Assembly (NCBI GenBank): GCA_040182905.1
Contig: JARQWU010000091.1
Location: 1-35,116, forward strand
DNA length: 35,116 bases
Direction: 5' to 3'
Source: Barthelona sp. PAP020
Lineage: Eukaryota > Metamonada: BaSk clade
Shown here: positions 1 to 9,490 of the stretch, one piece after another
Position numbering within the stretch: the stretch's first letter is position 1
Layout of the letters: each line of letters opens with the position of its first letter
The notes under the pieces: generated by a model
Database searches by the model: none
Told to the model about the DNA's origin: nothing
What the model saw: only the letters and a program-made list of their open reading frames with translations
Program-made: the position numbers and the translations under genes

Positions 1-150
1 AATGACAAAATAACTTGTGTTGACGACATGGAGTATGTGAAATATATTATAGATGACAAAATAATCTATTTATGTGATGGAAACAACATCATCTCTTGTT
101 TAGAAAGAGTTTTCAACATCGACGAAATGGCAGACCGTTATAAATTGTAG
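1..150 (+). CDS. 3' end of an unidentified protein gene (partial)
   Basis: The window opens inside an open frame that reads 49 codons to a TAG at 148-150. The peptide is acidic and alternates hydrophobic and charged residues (for example VKYIIDDKIIYLCDGNNII), which suggests the beta-strands of a beta-propeller or similar fold, but no family can be named from so short a piece. It is followed by a 150-bp gap and the HIRA-like gene in the same orientation. The frame starts in phase with base 1, so the gene continues to the left of the window. Confidence 0.6.
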   Translation, partial: NDKITCVDDMEYVKYIIDDKIIYLCDGNNIISCLERVFNIDEMADRYKL

Positions 151-300
151 TTTCTATTTTTCATTTTGACAACTTTGATGAATAAACTTGGAGAATTTTT
201 CGCTTTTGAAAAAAGAACTGATTCTGAAGGAATTTTTTTGCTGCCTTTGGTTTTTCTTCTTCATTGGTTTGTTTTCCTTCATATTATTTGTTGAATTTAT

Positions 301-2667
301 ATGGATTTAGAGATTATTGAAGGTTTATATACTCATTCCGGTCTTCTAAAACACACACAAAAAAGGAATGAGATTTTCAATTATTTATTTGACATAGGAT
401 CATCGGATACTCATATGCAAGATTCTTCATCTCTTTTATCGAAAGTTTCTGATGTCGAAAATTTTTTTGATGAAATTTCCATTGAAACGAAGATTTTTAC
501 CCAAATTCCAAATTTTAATTATTATTTGTGGTTGTTCAGTTTTCGTCCGGAGGTTAAGCATGAACGATATATTTGTATTATCTGGGATGAATCTTTTGAA
601 ACAACTGACAAGAATCGTGTTTTGCTTCAAAAAGAAGTTGAAGTTTCTTCACAGACAAAATTTTTGAATAAAGTTTGTTTTTGTGAAAATGGTTCTTTGG
701 TGGTTTTTGGAACAACTTCTGGATTTAAATTTTTCAAGCTTTCAATTTGTGGAAACAGGCTTTCTTTTGACATTGTACAAACTTTAAATATTTTTTCTGG
801 TGATATAATTACATTTGATATTTCTCAAAACACAGGTCTTTTGTACCAGGATGCTGTTCACAAACCATATTTAATTGCAGTGGGAAAAGTTATTGATGGC
901 AATGACATGCTATTATTTTCATATCAAAGAAGTGATGGTATTTTTGTTGAACCATTGACCTTGTCTTTTGATGTTGGTGAAAAAGCTTATCGAATTTATG
1001 ATGTGGCATTTTCGCCGATCAGCGCAGAGATATCAATTCAAACTGAAGATTCTGTCTTGCTCATTCATGTTGAATGTCTCAAAGATTTGTTAATGGAAGG
1101 TAATAGAGTTTTAACAGAATTAACACCATTTAAAACGTTGTTACATGGAAAAACACCATTCACTACTGGTCCTCTTGCTTTTGCTGTTGGTGAATTGTAC
1201 TTTCGTGAAGAATTTTCTTCATTGAGCTGGGCACCTGATGGCACTATTTTGGCCGTTGGTGGATTATCTCTTTGTCATGATGAAGGGAATTCCTCAATAT
1301 GTGTATTATTGCAGCGTCCTAAAGATCAACAATTGAGGTGGAATAATTTTTTTTTTGCGGGGTTTAAGGGTATTGTGTCAACAGTACGTTTTTATCCATC
1401 ATTATTTACAATTAAAACAAATTCTAATACCATTAGAAAGAAACAACATCTGGGGAAATTTACAGCGATTATTTTTATTGGAACCTCTGAAGGTGAATTA
1501 GCTCTATTTTCAACTCTTGAAAAGGCTCCTATTTATTTGACAAATGTATCAGACATGGATAGAATAATATGTGTTGGTTTAGATTATACTTGTCCCAGAT
1601 TTTTTTCATTTTTGAGAAAAGGCATAATAATCTCTGGTGTTGCTCCAAAAAAGAACTCTTTTAAGTCTATTGGAAAAAAAGAAAAAGAAGCATTAATCAA
1701 TGAAATTAAGACATATTTTGATTCTTTTTCTTTGAAGAAGTCTATTTATCCAAAAGCATCCACTACCGAGTTTTTTTTTTCCATCAAACATCATTCTGGT
1801 GTTGGATCTTTCAATTTTTGTGAAATTTCTTCTCATAATAATTGGAAACGTCATTTATATGGTCGTAATGTTAGAGTTTTTCAAGGAAAATTTATTTATA
1901 TTGTTTCAACAAATGGTGACATTTTCATTTTTGATCAACAAAGTATACAGATATTCCCTTCTTTTAATATTGGTGGAAATGTGATTTTGTTTCATGCTGA
2001 CAGGGGAAATTCTTCTGAAGAATATATAACATGCTATTTGGACACTAAGGAATTATGTATTTTAACAGTTTCATATTTTTCTTCCATCATTAAACCTGTT
2101 ATAACTTTTCGGGAAAATATTGAAGGATTTTGTTGTTTTAGTGATGATTCTTTATCATCAAAAATCAGATATCCTATTGGTTGCAGAGCCTTGGAATCTC
2201 AACGTCCCATCATATTTTTATCTGATAATTCATCTTACATGTATGAAAATTCGCTTAATCTTTGGATTTCTGTTTCAGATGAATACTCAATGACAAATAA
2301 CATAGCAGTTTCATCTCTGATTGGTAACAATATCGAAAGAAAATTGATGGAACAACGTTGTGAGTTTTTTAACAGAGAAACTATTGATTATAACATTAAT
2401 TCAGCACCTACTGTAATGAAAATTGAAACTTTTTGCAATGATATTGAAAGAGAATTATTGTTTTTGCAACTTTTTCAAAAAAAAGAATATTCAGTCAGAC
2501 CATTAGTTAATTTGGTGGATAGTTATCTTGAATTATTGGCGAATGTTGAAATTGATGATAAAAAGAAATATCTTTCTGCTCTTAAAAACCGATTATCTGA
2601 TCATCCTAGAGTTTTTATTGAACTTCAAAAGTTGTCCAAAAAGATTTCAGATTCTTTTTTTTATTAG
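301..2667 (+). CDS. HIRA: HIRA-like WD-repeat histone chaperone
   Basis: A 788-aa protein with an ATG start and TAG stop. HIRA-family proteins deposit histone H3.3-H4 independently of replication, in the nucleus. The strongest signal is around residues 305-415: LSWAPDGTILAVGG is followed by a stretch on opposing RNA/protein text (GIVSTVRFYPSLF) and then FIGTSEGELALFSTLEKAPI. This has the order and spacing of the HIRA segment that reads LSWSPDG..., then GHRKAVTVVKFNP, then CCAVGSKDRSLSVW. The C-terminal third contains SNGDIFIF-type and LNLWISVSD-type strands and ends in a helical pair, as in the family's C-terminal Hira domain. The first propeller repeats are strongly degenerate. The length is shorter than that of animal HIRA (about 1000 aa). 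CAF-1 p60 is the main alternative, but the C-terminal half fits HIRA better. A TTCATATT motif at 278-285 may be the initiator. Confidence 0.72.
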   Translation: MDLEIIEGLYTHSGLLKHTQKRNEIFNYLFDIGSSDTHMQDSSSLLSKVSDVENFFDEISIETKIFTQIPNFNYYLWLFSFRPEVKHERYICIIWDESFETTDKNRVLLQKEVEVSSQTKFLNKVCFCENGSLVVFGTTSGFKFFKLSICGNRLSFDIVQTLNIFSGDIITFDISQNTGLLYQDAVHKPYLIAVGKVIDGNDMLLFSYQRSDGIFVEPLTLSFDVGEKAYRIYDVAFSPISAEISIQTEDSVLLIHVECLKDLLMEGNRVLTELTPFKTLLHGKTPFTTGPLAFAVGELYFREEFSSLSWAPDGTILAVGGLSLCHDEGNSSICVLLQRPKDQQLRWNNFFFAGFKGIVSTVRFYPSLFTIKTNSNTIRKKQHLGKFTAIIFIGTSEGELALFSTLEKAPIYLTNVSDMDRIICVGLDYTCPRFFSFLRKGIIISGVAPKKNSFKSIGKKEKEALINEIKTYFDSFSLKKSIYPKASTTEFFFSIKHHSGVGSFNFCEISSHNNWKRHLYGRNVRVFQGKFIYIVSTNGDIFIFDQQSIQIFPSFNIGGNVILFHADRGNSSEEYITCYLDTKELCILTVSYFSSIIKPVITFRENIEGFCCFSDDSLSSKIRYPIGCRALESQRPIIFLSDNSSYMYENSLNLWISVSDEYSMTNNIAVSSLIGNNIERKLMEQRCEFFNRETIDYNINSAPTVMKIETFCNDIERELLFLQLFQKKEYSVRPLVNLVDSYLELLANVEIDDKKKYLSALKNRLSDHPRVFIELQKLSKKISDSFFY

Positions 2668-2774
2668 TTATTTTTTGCTTTTTTTGGATTTTGTCATTTT
2701 TATTTGTTGTAATTGTTTGTTTTGAAATCAGTAAAGGTAACTTTCATGTTTTTTTTTTTTTTCTTTTTTTTGTT

Positions 2775-3395
2775 ATGTCAGAATACAATTATGATACTTT
2801 GAGCAGAAATCAAAAAAGGGAATATAATAAAACGTATACAATTCCTTCGATGCCATCCAAGACCAGTCACGAAATTTCTTCTTCATTAACCAATGAATTT
2901 ATGAAATCTTCCTTTTTCGAATGCAATTCAGGACTTAAAAATCAAGGATTTCAAAATGGTTCTGTCACTGATTTGTCACATTTGGATGAATGTCTTTATT
3001 TTATTGATGAAAGTATAAATGAAACTGAATTCGGATGGAAAACATTTGTAAAAGTTTATCATAATCCGGATTTTGATGTGGATTCTTCGGATTTACCTCT
3101 TTCAAAATACTGTTTTTTTGGACCTTCCAGACCTTTACCAAATCAAATTGTTTTCAATAATGTATGTATCAATGAGTTACCAACTGTAAATTCTGCTTTT
3201 ATGTCTAAAATAGATTTGTTGGAAGGATTTTTGGAAGATCTAAGAGAAAATATTGAATCATTTGAACGAGTTGTTCCTTTGGATGGAATAACTTTTTCAG
3301 TGGCTGATGAACCGTCATCATCTGTTGTTCCTCCTATGAATTTAATTTCGGAAGTGGCACAAAAAGTTTTTAATGCGTCTGAAATAAATGGCTGA
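2775..3395 (+). CDS. 206-aa protein of unknown function
   Basis: The ATG at 2775 (MSEYNYDTLS) is chosen because the frame upstream of it is a poly-T run that would encode only phenylalanine-rich sequence and has no in-frame ATG. The N-terminal 70 residues are polar and rich in Ser, Asn and Lys. A middle part has the look of a folded domain (GWKTFVKVYHNPDFDV, CFFGPSRPLPNQIVF). Residues about 140-165 form an acidic amphipathic helix (KIDLLEGFLEDLRENIESFE). The stop is followed by AATAAA-type sequence. No family is recognised. It lies 107 bp downstream of the HIRA-like gene on the same strand, and convergent with the next gene. Confidence 0.75.
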   Translation: MSEYNYDTLSRNQKREYNKTYTIPSMPSKTSHEISSSLTNEFMKSSFFECNSGLKNQGFQNGSVTDLSHLDECLYFIDESINETEFGWKTFVKVYHNPDFDVDSSDLPLSKYCFFGPSRPLPNQIVFNNVCINELPTVNSAFMSKIDLLEGFLEDLRENIESFERVVPLDGITFSVADEPSSSVVPPMNLISEVAQKVFNASEING

Positions 3396-3493
3396 TCAAA
3401 TAAAATAAATTGTTAAAATTGTTTATTTTTGAAAATAATGGAAAGTTGAATGTTTGTCAGTTATATAAAAAGGAAAAAAATAATGATGAGAAT

Positions 3494-4426
3494 TCATTTG
3501 ACAATCTTATCACAAAGACATGAAAAATTTTCAAAATTTGAGTTTTCATGAGCCAAAACATTTAACAATCTGAAATGCCTATTTCTTATTAAAATCCCAG
3601 CTAATAAATTTGAATCGGAATCTTTTATACATGGGACTAACAATCTAACAAATTTCTCATGCTTCCAAAGTTCCAACTCGATAAGTATTTTGGCCAAGTT
3701 CTTTTTCATGCAAATGGAAACAATTTCTTCACAAAGAATTTCTTGATCGACCATATTTAACTCATCAAATAAACTAATTGTGTCTTGTTTATTGTTAAAA
3801 TAATCCCTTTGAATAACTATCAATTGAGCAAAGAATTTCCAATGTTTAAAGTTTTTGCACACAACTACAGTTTCATTGAATATCTCAATTGAATTTTCAG
3901 GACTTAACATCTCTAAATACGTGAAATATGTATCTGTGTCAAGATTTATTCCAATTTGCAAAAGTATAACATTGAACTTCAAATACTGCACTAAATTTAT
4001 CGAAAAATCCAAATCATTAACTCTATTTTTCATTTGGGCAGTAATTTCTTCATAGATTTCAAACATTTTTGTTTTTGCCCTTCTTTGAATAGTCTTTGCA
4101 TCTTTAATTTCAAAACAAATTTCAGTAAATCTGGCAATGAAGTATATTAAACTGACAAATGTTTGGTTTGACAATAAATGCAAGGATTTGGAACAATATT
4201 CATTTATTCCGTCAAACAAATAATTGATTAATTTTGGTGTTGAATATAATATCCATAATGGTGAAACCCCATCCTCTATATCTTTTTCTAAAGACAAATT
4301 ATCTGGAAATGATTCTGCAGAAAAGACAATAATATTTTTAATGGGAAAAGAAGTGTTGTGTCTGAGTGAATAACATTCGGAAGATGCAATTAAAGATTTA
4401 AAATTATCGATCAAAGTGGTTTCCAT
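3494..4426 (-). CDS. 310-aa predicted all-helical protein, unknown function
   Basis: The first in-frame ATG on the minus strand is at 4426 (METTLIDNF). Sequence further upstream is open but has no ATG. The protein is rich in Leu, Ile, Phe, Asn and Lys, with long amphipathic segments (for example FARFTEICFEIKDAKTIQRRAKTKMFEIYEEI), which suggests a helical-repeat or solenoid fold. There are no signal peptide, membrane segments or catalytic motifs that I can see. The gene is head-to-head with the 914-aa helical protein across a 170-bp gap, so the two may share a promoter region. No homologue is recognised. Confidence 0.78.
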   Translation of the reverse strand: METTLIDNFKSLIASSECYSLRHNTSFPIKNIIVFSAESFPDNLSLEKDIEDGVSPLWILYSTPKLINYLFDGINEYCSKSLHLLSNQTFVSLIYFIARFTEICFEIKDAKTIQRRAKTKMFEIYEEITAQMKNRVNDLDFSINLVQYLKFNVILLQIGINLDTDTYFTYLEMLSPENSIEIFNETVVVCKNFKHWKFFAQLIVIQRDYFNNKQDTISLFDELNMVDQEILCEEIVSICMKKNLAKILIELELWKHEKFVRLLVPCIKDSDSNLLAGILIRNRHFRLLNVLAHENSNFENFSCLCDKIVK

Positions 4427-4596
4427 AAAAATTGTTTTGTGTTTTTGAATTGTCAGAACCAATTTAGTTTGTAAAATTTAAAAGTTTTGATGACAATGTG
4501 GTTTTTATTTGAAGTGTTTTTTGAAAATATGGAAAAAACAAAAAGAGCAAATTTTTTGAATTGAGAAGTTCTTCTTCAAAGCAAAGTTTGCAAAAT

Positions 4597-7341
4597 ATGT
4601 ATCGAAATTATAATAACAAGCGAATAGATGGGATAATAACGGCAAATAAATTTTATTCATCCTTAAAAACAAATGACATAAATTCGAAAGAAACGAAAAT
4701 AGAAATACCAAAATATCCACCTCGTTTATCTTTTTTTTCGCGATTGGATTCTGAGAGCACAATCAACAATTCAAATTTTTTTGATTTTGATTATTTAAAG
4801 GATTTAAAAACTATAAACAATGCAATATATAATACAAAAGGGGATATTAAAGAAAAGAAAGACCAAAATTTTGAATCAAAACCCATAAAATTCAAAAATT
4901 TTGTTAAGCAACCTTATGGTATTTTTAATTCAACCGAAGTTCCTTTATTAAAGAGTAGAAATACTCCTTTTATGGCAAAATTGTATGAAAAATCGATTTG
5001 TCGACCAAAAGAAAAAGAATCTAGTTTGGACTTTAGAAACATGAAAACAAGAGGAAATATTAAATTTAAACCTTTGAATCATCCATATGCTTTGAAACTT
5101 TTAAAAACAAGAAGTGCTATTCAAGATGACCGGTTTGATTTGATTGATTCTCCTTTTCAAAAGCTGGAGGCATCAACACATAATAGTCATTTGTTGCCAT
5201 CTGGTTTGAAAGGGTCAAAATCACAAATGGCTGAGAGATTGTTTTCAAACAGTGATCAAAGGCGGACTGATTTCATTGAAGAATGTTACAGCTCATCAAC
5301 ATCAAAAAATCAAAAAGAATTGAATAAACAAAATGATTATTGTGCAATTCCCCCAATGAAAAGATTTTCCAATTCTTTCTTGGTTCATTCCCAACATTTG
5401 GAAAGTTTTAATAACGTTCATGTTGGTTTTAAAGATAGAGCTGACCGTAAATCTTCTTTATTTAGTCCTAAAGGCATGGAATATATTCAATCTGGCCAAA
5501 AAATATATGTTTCACCTGAAAAGTTGTTGGAAGCTCAAAATTTAGTTTTTAATTTATCATCTCATTCATTAAAGAATATTATTTCAAATGCCAAGCAGAT
5601 AATATGTGTTGCTGGAATGGATATTCATTTATTACCATCTGATTTTAACTATGATGCAATAACATTGGCTTATGCATTGATACGCAGTGATATTGTGGTC
5701 AATATATGTGAAAAATTGCGCAATTTATTGAAATTGTTTTTTGAATCCCTTCGAAAACAATCATCTGTTGTTGAAATTCAACTTTTATGTATAGAAAAAA
5801 TTTGTATAGTTGTTTTATTCTTACTTAGATGTGTTCCTTCTTGTAAAATTCATTTTAAAACACATAATATATTTGAAATCCTTCATAAATTTTTTTCTTC
5901 TAACATTTCATTGACTTTTCAGGGAAAGTTATTGATATCTCGTGAGTTATCTTCTTGTATATTTTCTACCAAACTTTTTAGCGCGATTACCGAGATATTT
6001 ATCAATTTAGACATTCCTTATGTTAAATACAGTCAATTTAAAGTCGTTTCAAAGTATCTTAATTTTCTTCCTCATAATTTGCCAATTATTTGCACTGATG
6101 AATTATCTTCAGTAAAATCGATGGAAGTTTTCAGTGATTATCTCAACCAAACTCTTTATCTGTTTCAATATTTTATTCATTTGGACATTCAACAATTTGT
6201 AAATGACCTTCAATTGTCGATAGTTCAAATTCAAGAAAAAAATAATCTTTTTACTGAAGGGGGTTTGTTGAGATTTGTAAATTTTTTGAATTTTTTCACT
6301 AAATATGTTGAAAAAAGTTATTCAAATGGTGTTGATGATATTTCTTCAATTACTAGTGTGCTTGGTTTGAATTTGTTCATCACAAAAATTTGTTTATTTT
6401 CTTCAAAAGCTGCCAAACAATTTGTTGATTGTGACATTATTTTTATTTTATGGGAAAATTGTCATATTTTTCAAAAATTTCAAATCAACACAATGAATGA
6501 AACTTCTTCTGGAGTTATTTCTCAAAGTATTCAACTGCCTTTTTATTATGCGATTGATTGTCTTTCAGTCATTTTTGACAGTTTGAAGAATGATTCAAAT
6601 ATTGACATTCTTCAACTTTGTTTTGATTTGGATATGGTCCCTTTTTTTGTGCAGAATATAAATAAATGTTTGGCTGCGTTTTCTTTGGTTGAAACCAATA
6701 AAGAAAAACAAAAAATTGTTGAAATCACAGCATCAATTATTGTTGTTTTATATTCATTGTGTGCAGATTCTGTTGCTGCTTGTGAAGAATTTGTAAGTGA
6801 GTCAAAAAATTTTTCTTTTGTTGAACTAATTGAAATGAATCCTTTATGTTCAATTTTGTTTGGTCTCTTGACAACCACTATTCTTTCAAACTGTAAAAGC
6901 AATAAAATTCCTATTAATAAGATTCAAAGCATTTGGAAAAATTGCATTTCTTCATTTTTGCTGTCATTGGATTCCAATTTTGAAGACAATTCGTTTCCTT
7001 ATATTCCTGCTTTGATATCTGTTGTTCCAAATATCACAAGCAAATTGTACATTGTCTATGCTTTGTCTTCCTTGATCCACAACAATTCATCAAATGCAAA
7101 AATTGCCTTTGAGAATGAAATCATTTCATTTTTGACACAAATTTTGCATGAAATTTCCCCCAATTCTCTTTTGTTTCAAGAATCAATAATTTGTGCTGAT
7201 AATTTGATCAAACAAGATCTTGTTTTTGCAAAATCTTTCTTTCAATATTGCCAACCTCAATTTTTGGTGGATTGTTTGAAAGATTGTGAAAAATCATTTG
7301 TTCCAACAATCAATTCTCTCCTCAGACTTTCCTCTGAATAA
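4597..7341 (+). CDS. 914-aa protein: disordered basic N-terminus plus helical (ARM/HEAT-like) repeats
   Basis: The first in-frame ATG is at 4597 (MYRNYNNKR). Residues 1 to about 320 are low-complexity, basic, and rich in Ser, Asn, Lys, Tyr and Pro with short motifs such as KYPPRLSFFSRL, consistent with a disordered scaffold or filament-binding region. From about residue 325 to the end the sequence is a run of amphipathic leucine/isoleucine-rich helices of about 40-45 residues (for example VVEIQLLCIEKICIVVLFLLRC), which fits an armadillo or HEAT solenoid. I cannot assign it to importin, a centriolar protein or any other named family. A separate short ATG frame (4529-4564, 11 codons) lies just upstream and could be a uORF if transcription starts before it. 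The stop codon lies in GAATAAATA, close to a TAAA-type polyadenylation signal. Confidence 0.82.
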   Translation: MYRNYNNKRIDGIITANKFYSSLKTNDINSKETKIEIPKYPPRLSFFSRLDSESTINNSNFFDFDYLKDLKTINNAIYNTKGDIKEKKDQNFESKPIKFKNFVKQPYGIFNSTEVPLLKSRNTPFMAKLYEKSICRPKEKESSLDFRNMKTRGNIKFKPLNHPYALKLLKTRSAIQDDRFDLIDSPFQKLEASTHNSHLLPSGLKGSKSQMAERLFSNSDQRRTDFIEECYSSSTSKNQKELNKQNDYCAIPPMKRFSNSFLVHSQHLESFNNVHVGFKDRADRKSSLFSPKGMEYIQSGQKIYVSPEKLLEAQNLVFNLSSHSLKNIISNAKQIICVAGMDIHLLPSDFNYDAITLAYALIRSDIVVNICEKLRNLLKLFFESLRKQSSVVEIQLLCIEKICIVVLFLLRCVPSCKIHFKTHNIFEILHKFFSSNISLTFQGKLLISRELSSCIFSTKLFSAITEIFINLDIPYVKYSQFKVVSKYLNFLPHNLPIICTDELSSVKSMEVFSDYLNQTLYLFQYFIHLDIQQFVNDLQLSIVQIQEKNNLFTEGGLLRFVNFLNFFTKYVEKSYSNGVDDISSITSVLGLNLFITKICLFSSKAAKQFVDCDIIFILWENCHIFQKFQINTMNETSSGVISQSIQLPFYYAIDCLSVIFDSLKNDSNIDILQLCFDLDMVPFFVQNINKCLAAFSLVETNKEKQKIVEITASIIVVLYSLCADSVAACEEFVSESKNFSFVELIEMNPLCSILFGLLTTTILSNCKSNKIPINKIQSIWKNCISSFLLSLDSNFEDNSFPYIPALISVVPNITSKLYIVYALSSLIHNNSSNAKIAFENEIISFLTQILHEISPNSLLFQESIICADNLIKQDLVFAKSFFQYCQPQFLVDCLKDCEKSFVPTINSLLRLSSE

Positions 7342-8932
7342 ATATTTTTTTTGCAATTCACTTGTTTCACTCAATTTTTTTTTCATTTTGAAGATTTCAA
7401 TTCAATTTCTCTCTCCCTGCTTTTTTGGGTATAAATTTTGCTCAATCCGAAAATTCTTGTGATTCAATTGTGTTCTTTTTCACAACTTTGTGAAAATCTT
7501 ACAAAAGTCAACACATATTTTTCATTTCAATTCAACAACCAACAATTACCAGGGCAATAATATGTTTTGTTGTATTTTCTAAACTTCTTTATTTTCAAAG
7601 GTCTTCTTATTTCTATAAATAAATTTTGCCAATAATTTTAAAATTTTGTTTCAATTAAAAGTCAAGAATCATCGAAATTTCTCTTTAAAATGGTTCACAT
7701 TATTAACAAAAACAAAGTTTTAAACATATTTTCTGGCTGAAATTTTTACAGGTAATGGTTTTAAAAACAGTAATTTTTGTTTTCAATTTTTCATACGATT
7801 CTAAAAGTAAATAAAAAAAGGATTTATTCTAATAATATCTTCACGTTAGTTCTTGAAGTAAATTTGAATAGTCAATATTCAAAATTTGTTGAGACTTTCC
7901 CTTTATTCTTTACCCAAATAAGTTGAGTAAAAGTGGATTCTTTTTGAGTTTGCTATCTTTGTTATTAAAAAATCTGCAACAAAAAATATTTTTTAATTTA
8001 AAATTCTTTTACAGTTTAAATTTAATTTAGGGAATCTTAAATTAGAAAAAAATGTATAATCAATAAATTTTAAAATTGTGATGAAAATCAAGAAATTGTA
8101 TCGTTTTCCTTTAAACAAGAATAAGTTATTAATAAGATTTCAATATGCAAAGAATATCATTTTGAAAATCCAAATTTGTTTCAATTATTTTAAAGATACA
8201 TCCGATATTTAAAAGGGAAAATTCAATATTTTAAAAGCACAAATTTATTATTGAAAGAATTAAGAAAGAAATTTTAAAGTTTGAGAAGATATTTGGAAGG
8301 AATGGTTAAGTATTTATTCTTTTAAAAACAATGCGCGAAAATCGGCCTAGCTTTAAAACAACACAAATCATTCTCATCAACACTGGCACACAAATAATTC
8401 CAAACTATATTTTTTTACAAAAAAAAAGAAAAAAAAGAGAGAGAAAAAGAAGAAAAAACAATGTTCATTCCATTGATCATCAAAGCACATGATTTTATAG
8501 CAATTCTAAAAAAGACAGAACTCTGAGAAAATTTTGAAAGAAAAGAAACTGAAAAAAAAAAGAAAGACTTGATTCAACTCATGAAAATGTCAATTGCAAA
8601 TATCTGACCTGAAGTTGCCCTTGAAACAAACAACCTTTTGTTTTTTGAAAACAAGACTGGGTTGAAAAAATTGACAAAACAGAAAGGAAAAAATTGAAGG
8701 GCAAGTTCAATGAAGAAAACTGATTTGGAAATTTTTTCAATTTCGAAGAAGAAGAATGATTTGCTTGAAAGACAAAAAAGTTTATTTTGTGATGGTAAAT
8801 TTTGGATGGGTTTGGTTTTCAAATTATTGCAGCAAAAAAAAGTTCAAACACAAATAAAAAAGTGAAGAAAGATAAATTTCAAAAAACTGATAAGCAGATG
8901 AAAAAGCAATATTCAATTTTTTTTTTCTCATC
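7342..8932. other. 1.6-kb gene-free region, AT-rich
   Basis: This is the longest stretch without a convincing gene. It is dominated by T-rich and A-rich tracts, with a long purine-only run of A and G near 8417-8459. Frames on either strand are short and have low-complexity translations. No tRNA boxes, rRNA-like or snRNA-like sequence was recognised by eye. Its right end must contain the promoter of the small secreted-protein gene at 8933. One GCGCGAAAA element at 8333-8341 stands out from the AT background. Confidence 0.6.
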
Positions 8933-9424
8933 ATGATATCTTTCAAACATTTGATTGCACTCTTCACTTTTATTGTTCTTATTAATTGTGCCAAAACACC
9001 AACATTTGATGATTTTTCGGATTTTACTGCCGAATGTGGATCATTTTGTATTAAATATGCCAAAGCCAATGATTTAAATTGGAGACGATGCGGCTATGTT
9101 GAAGAAGCAATGGAAACAGTAATGGATGTGGGTACACGTAATGTTATGTATCGTGTCAACATAACATCTGAATCAAAAATTATGTCTCACATGAATGCAG
9201 ATGTTTCTTGGTGGAAAAAGGCAAAAGAAATTTTAGAACCTTTAATTGAAAGTGTTTGTGCAAGTGAAAAAGAACCTTTGATGAAAAAAGTTTTAACTCA
9301 ATTTGAAACAGCTTGGGTAGAATTCATAACGTTTTTGGTTCAAAATGTTCCACCTGATTCTTGGGAACTTGTGAAAGAAGCACAAACCAAAAGACAAAAT
9401 GAAGAAATGGAACATGATTTGTAA
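8933..9424 (+). CDS. Small secreted protein with signal peptide, unknown function
   Basis: A 163-aa ORF with ATG start. The N-terminus (MISFKHLIALFTFIVLINCA) is a typical signal peptide with likely cleavage near residues 19-20. The mature part is about 143 residues, acidic at the start (FDDFSDF), with cysteines at CGSFC, RRCG and SVCAS that could form disulphides. The rest is helical and charged and ends EEMEHDL. The terminal four residues do not form a KDEL-type signal, although HDL is faintly similar. The stop is TAAAA. TCA lies immediately before the ATG, so the 5' UTR could be only a few bases. It converges with the membrane-protein gene 66 bp downstream. No family is recognised. Confidence 0.8.
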   Translation: MISFKHLIALFTFIVLINCAKTPTFDDFSDFTAECGSFCIKYAKANDLNWRRCGYVEEAMETVMDVGTRNVMYRVNITSESKIMSHMNADVSWWKKAKEILEPLIESVCASEKEPLMKKVLTQFETAWVEFITFLVQNVPPDSWELVKEAQTKRQNEEMEHDL

Positions 9425-9490
9425 AAAAAATTATTAATTTGTTTATTTATTCATTATTCACAACAGTGATTTGAATATTTTTCCGTTAAA

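Noticed and set aside
8333-8341. GCGCGAAAA, an E2F-like consensus
   Set aside because: It lies about 600 bp from the nearest start codon and is a single short match, so it cannot be called a regulatory site.
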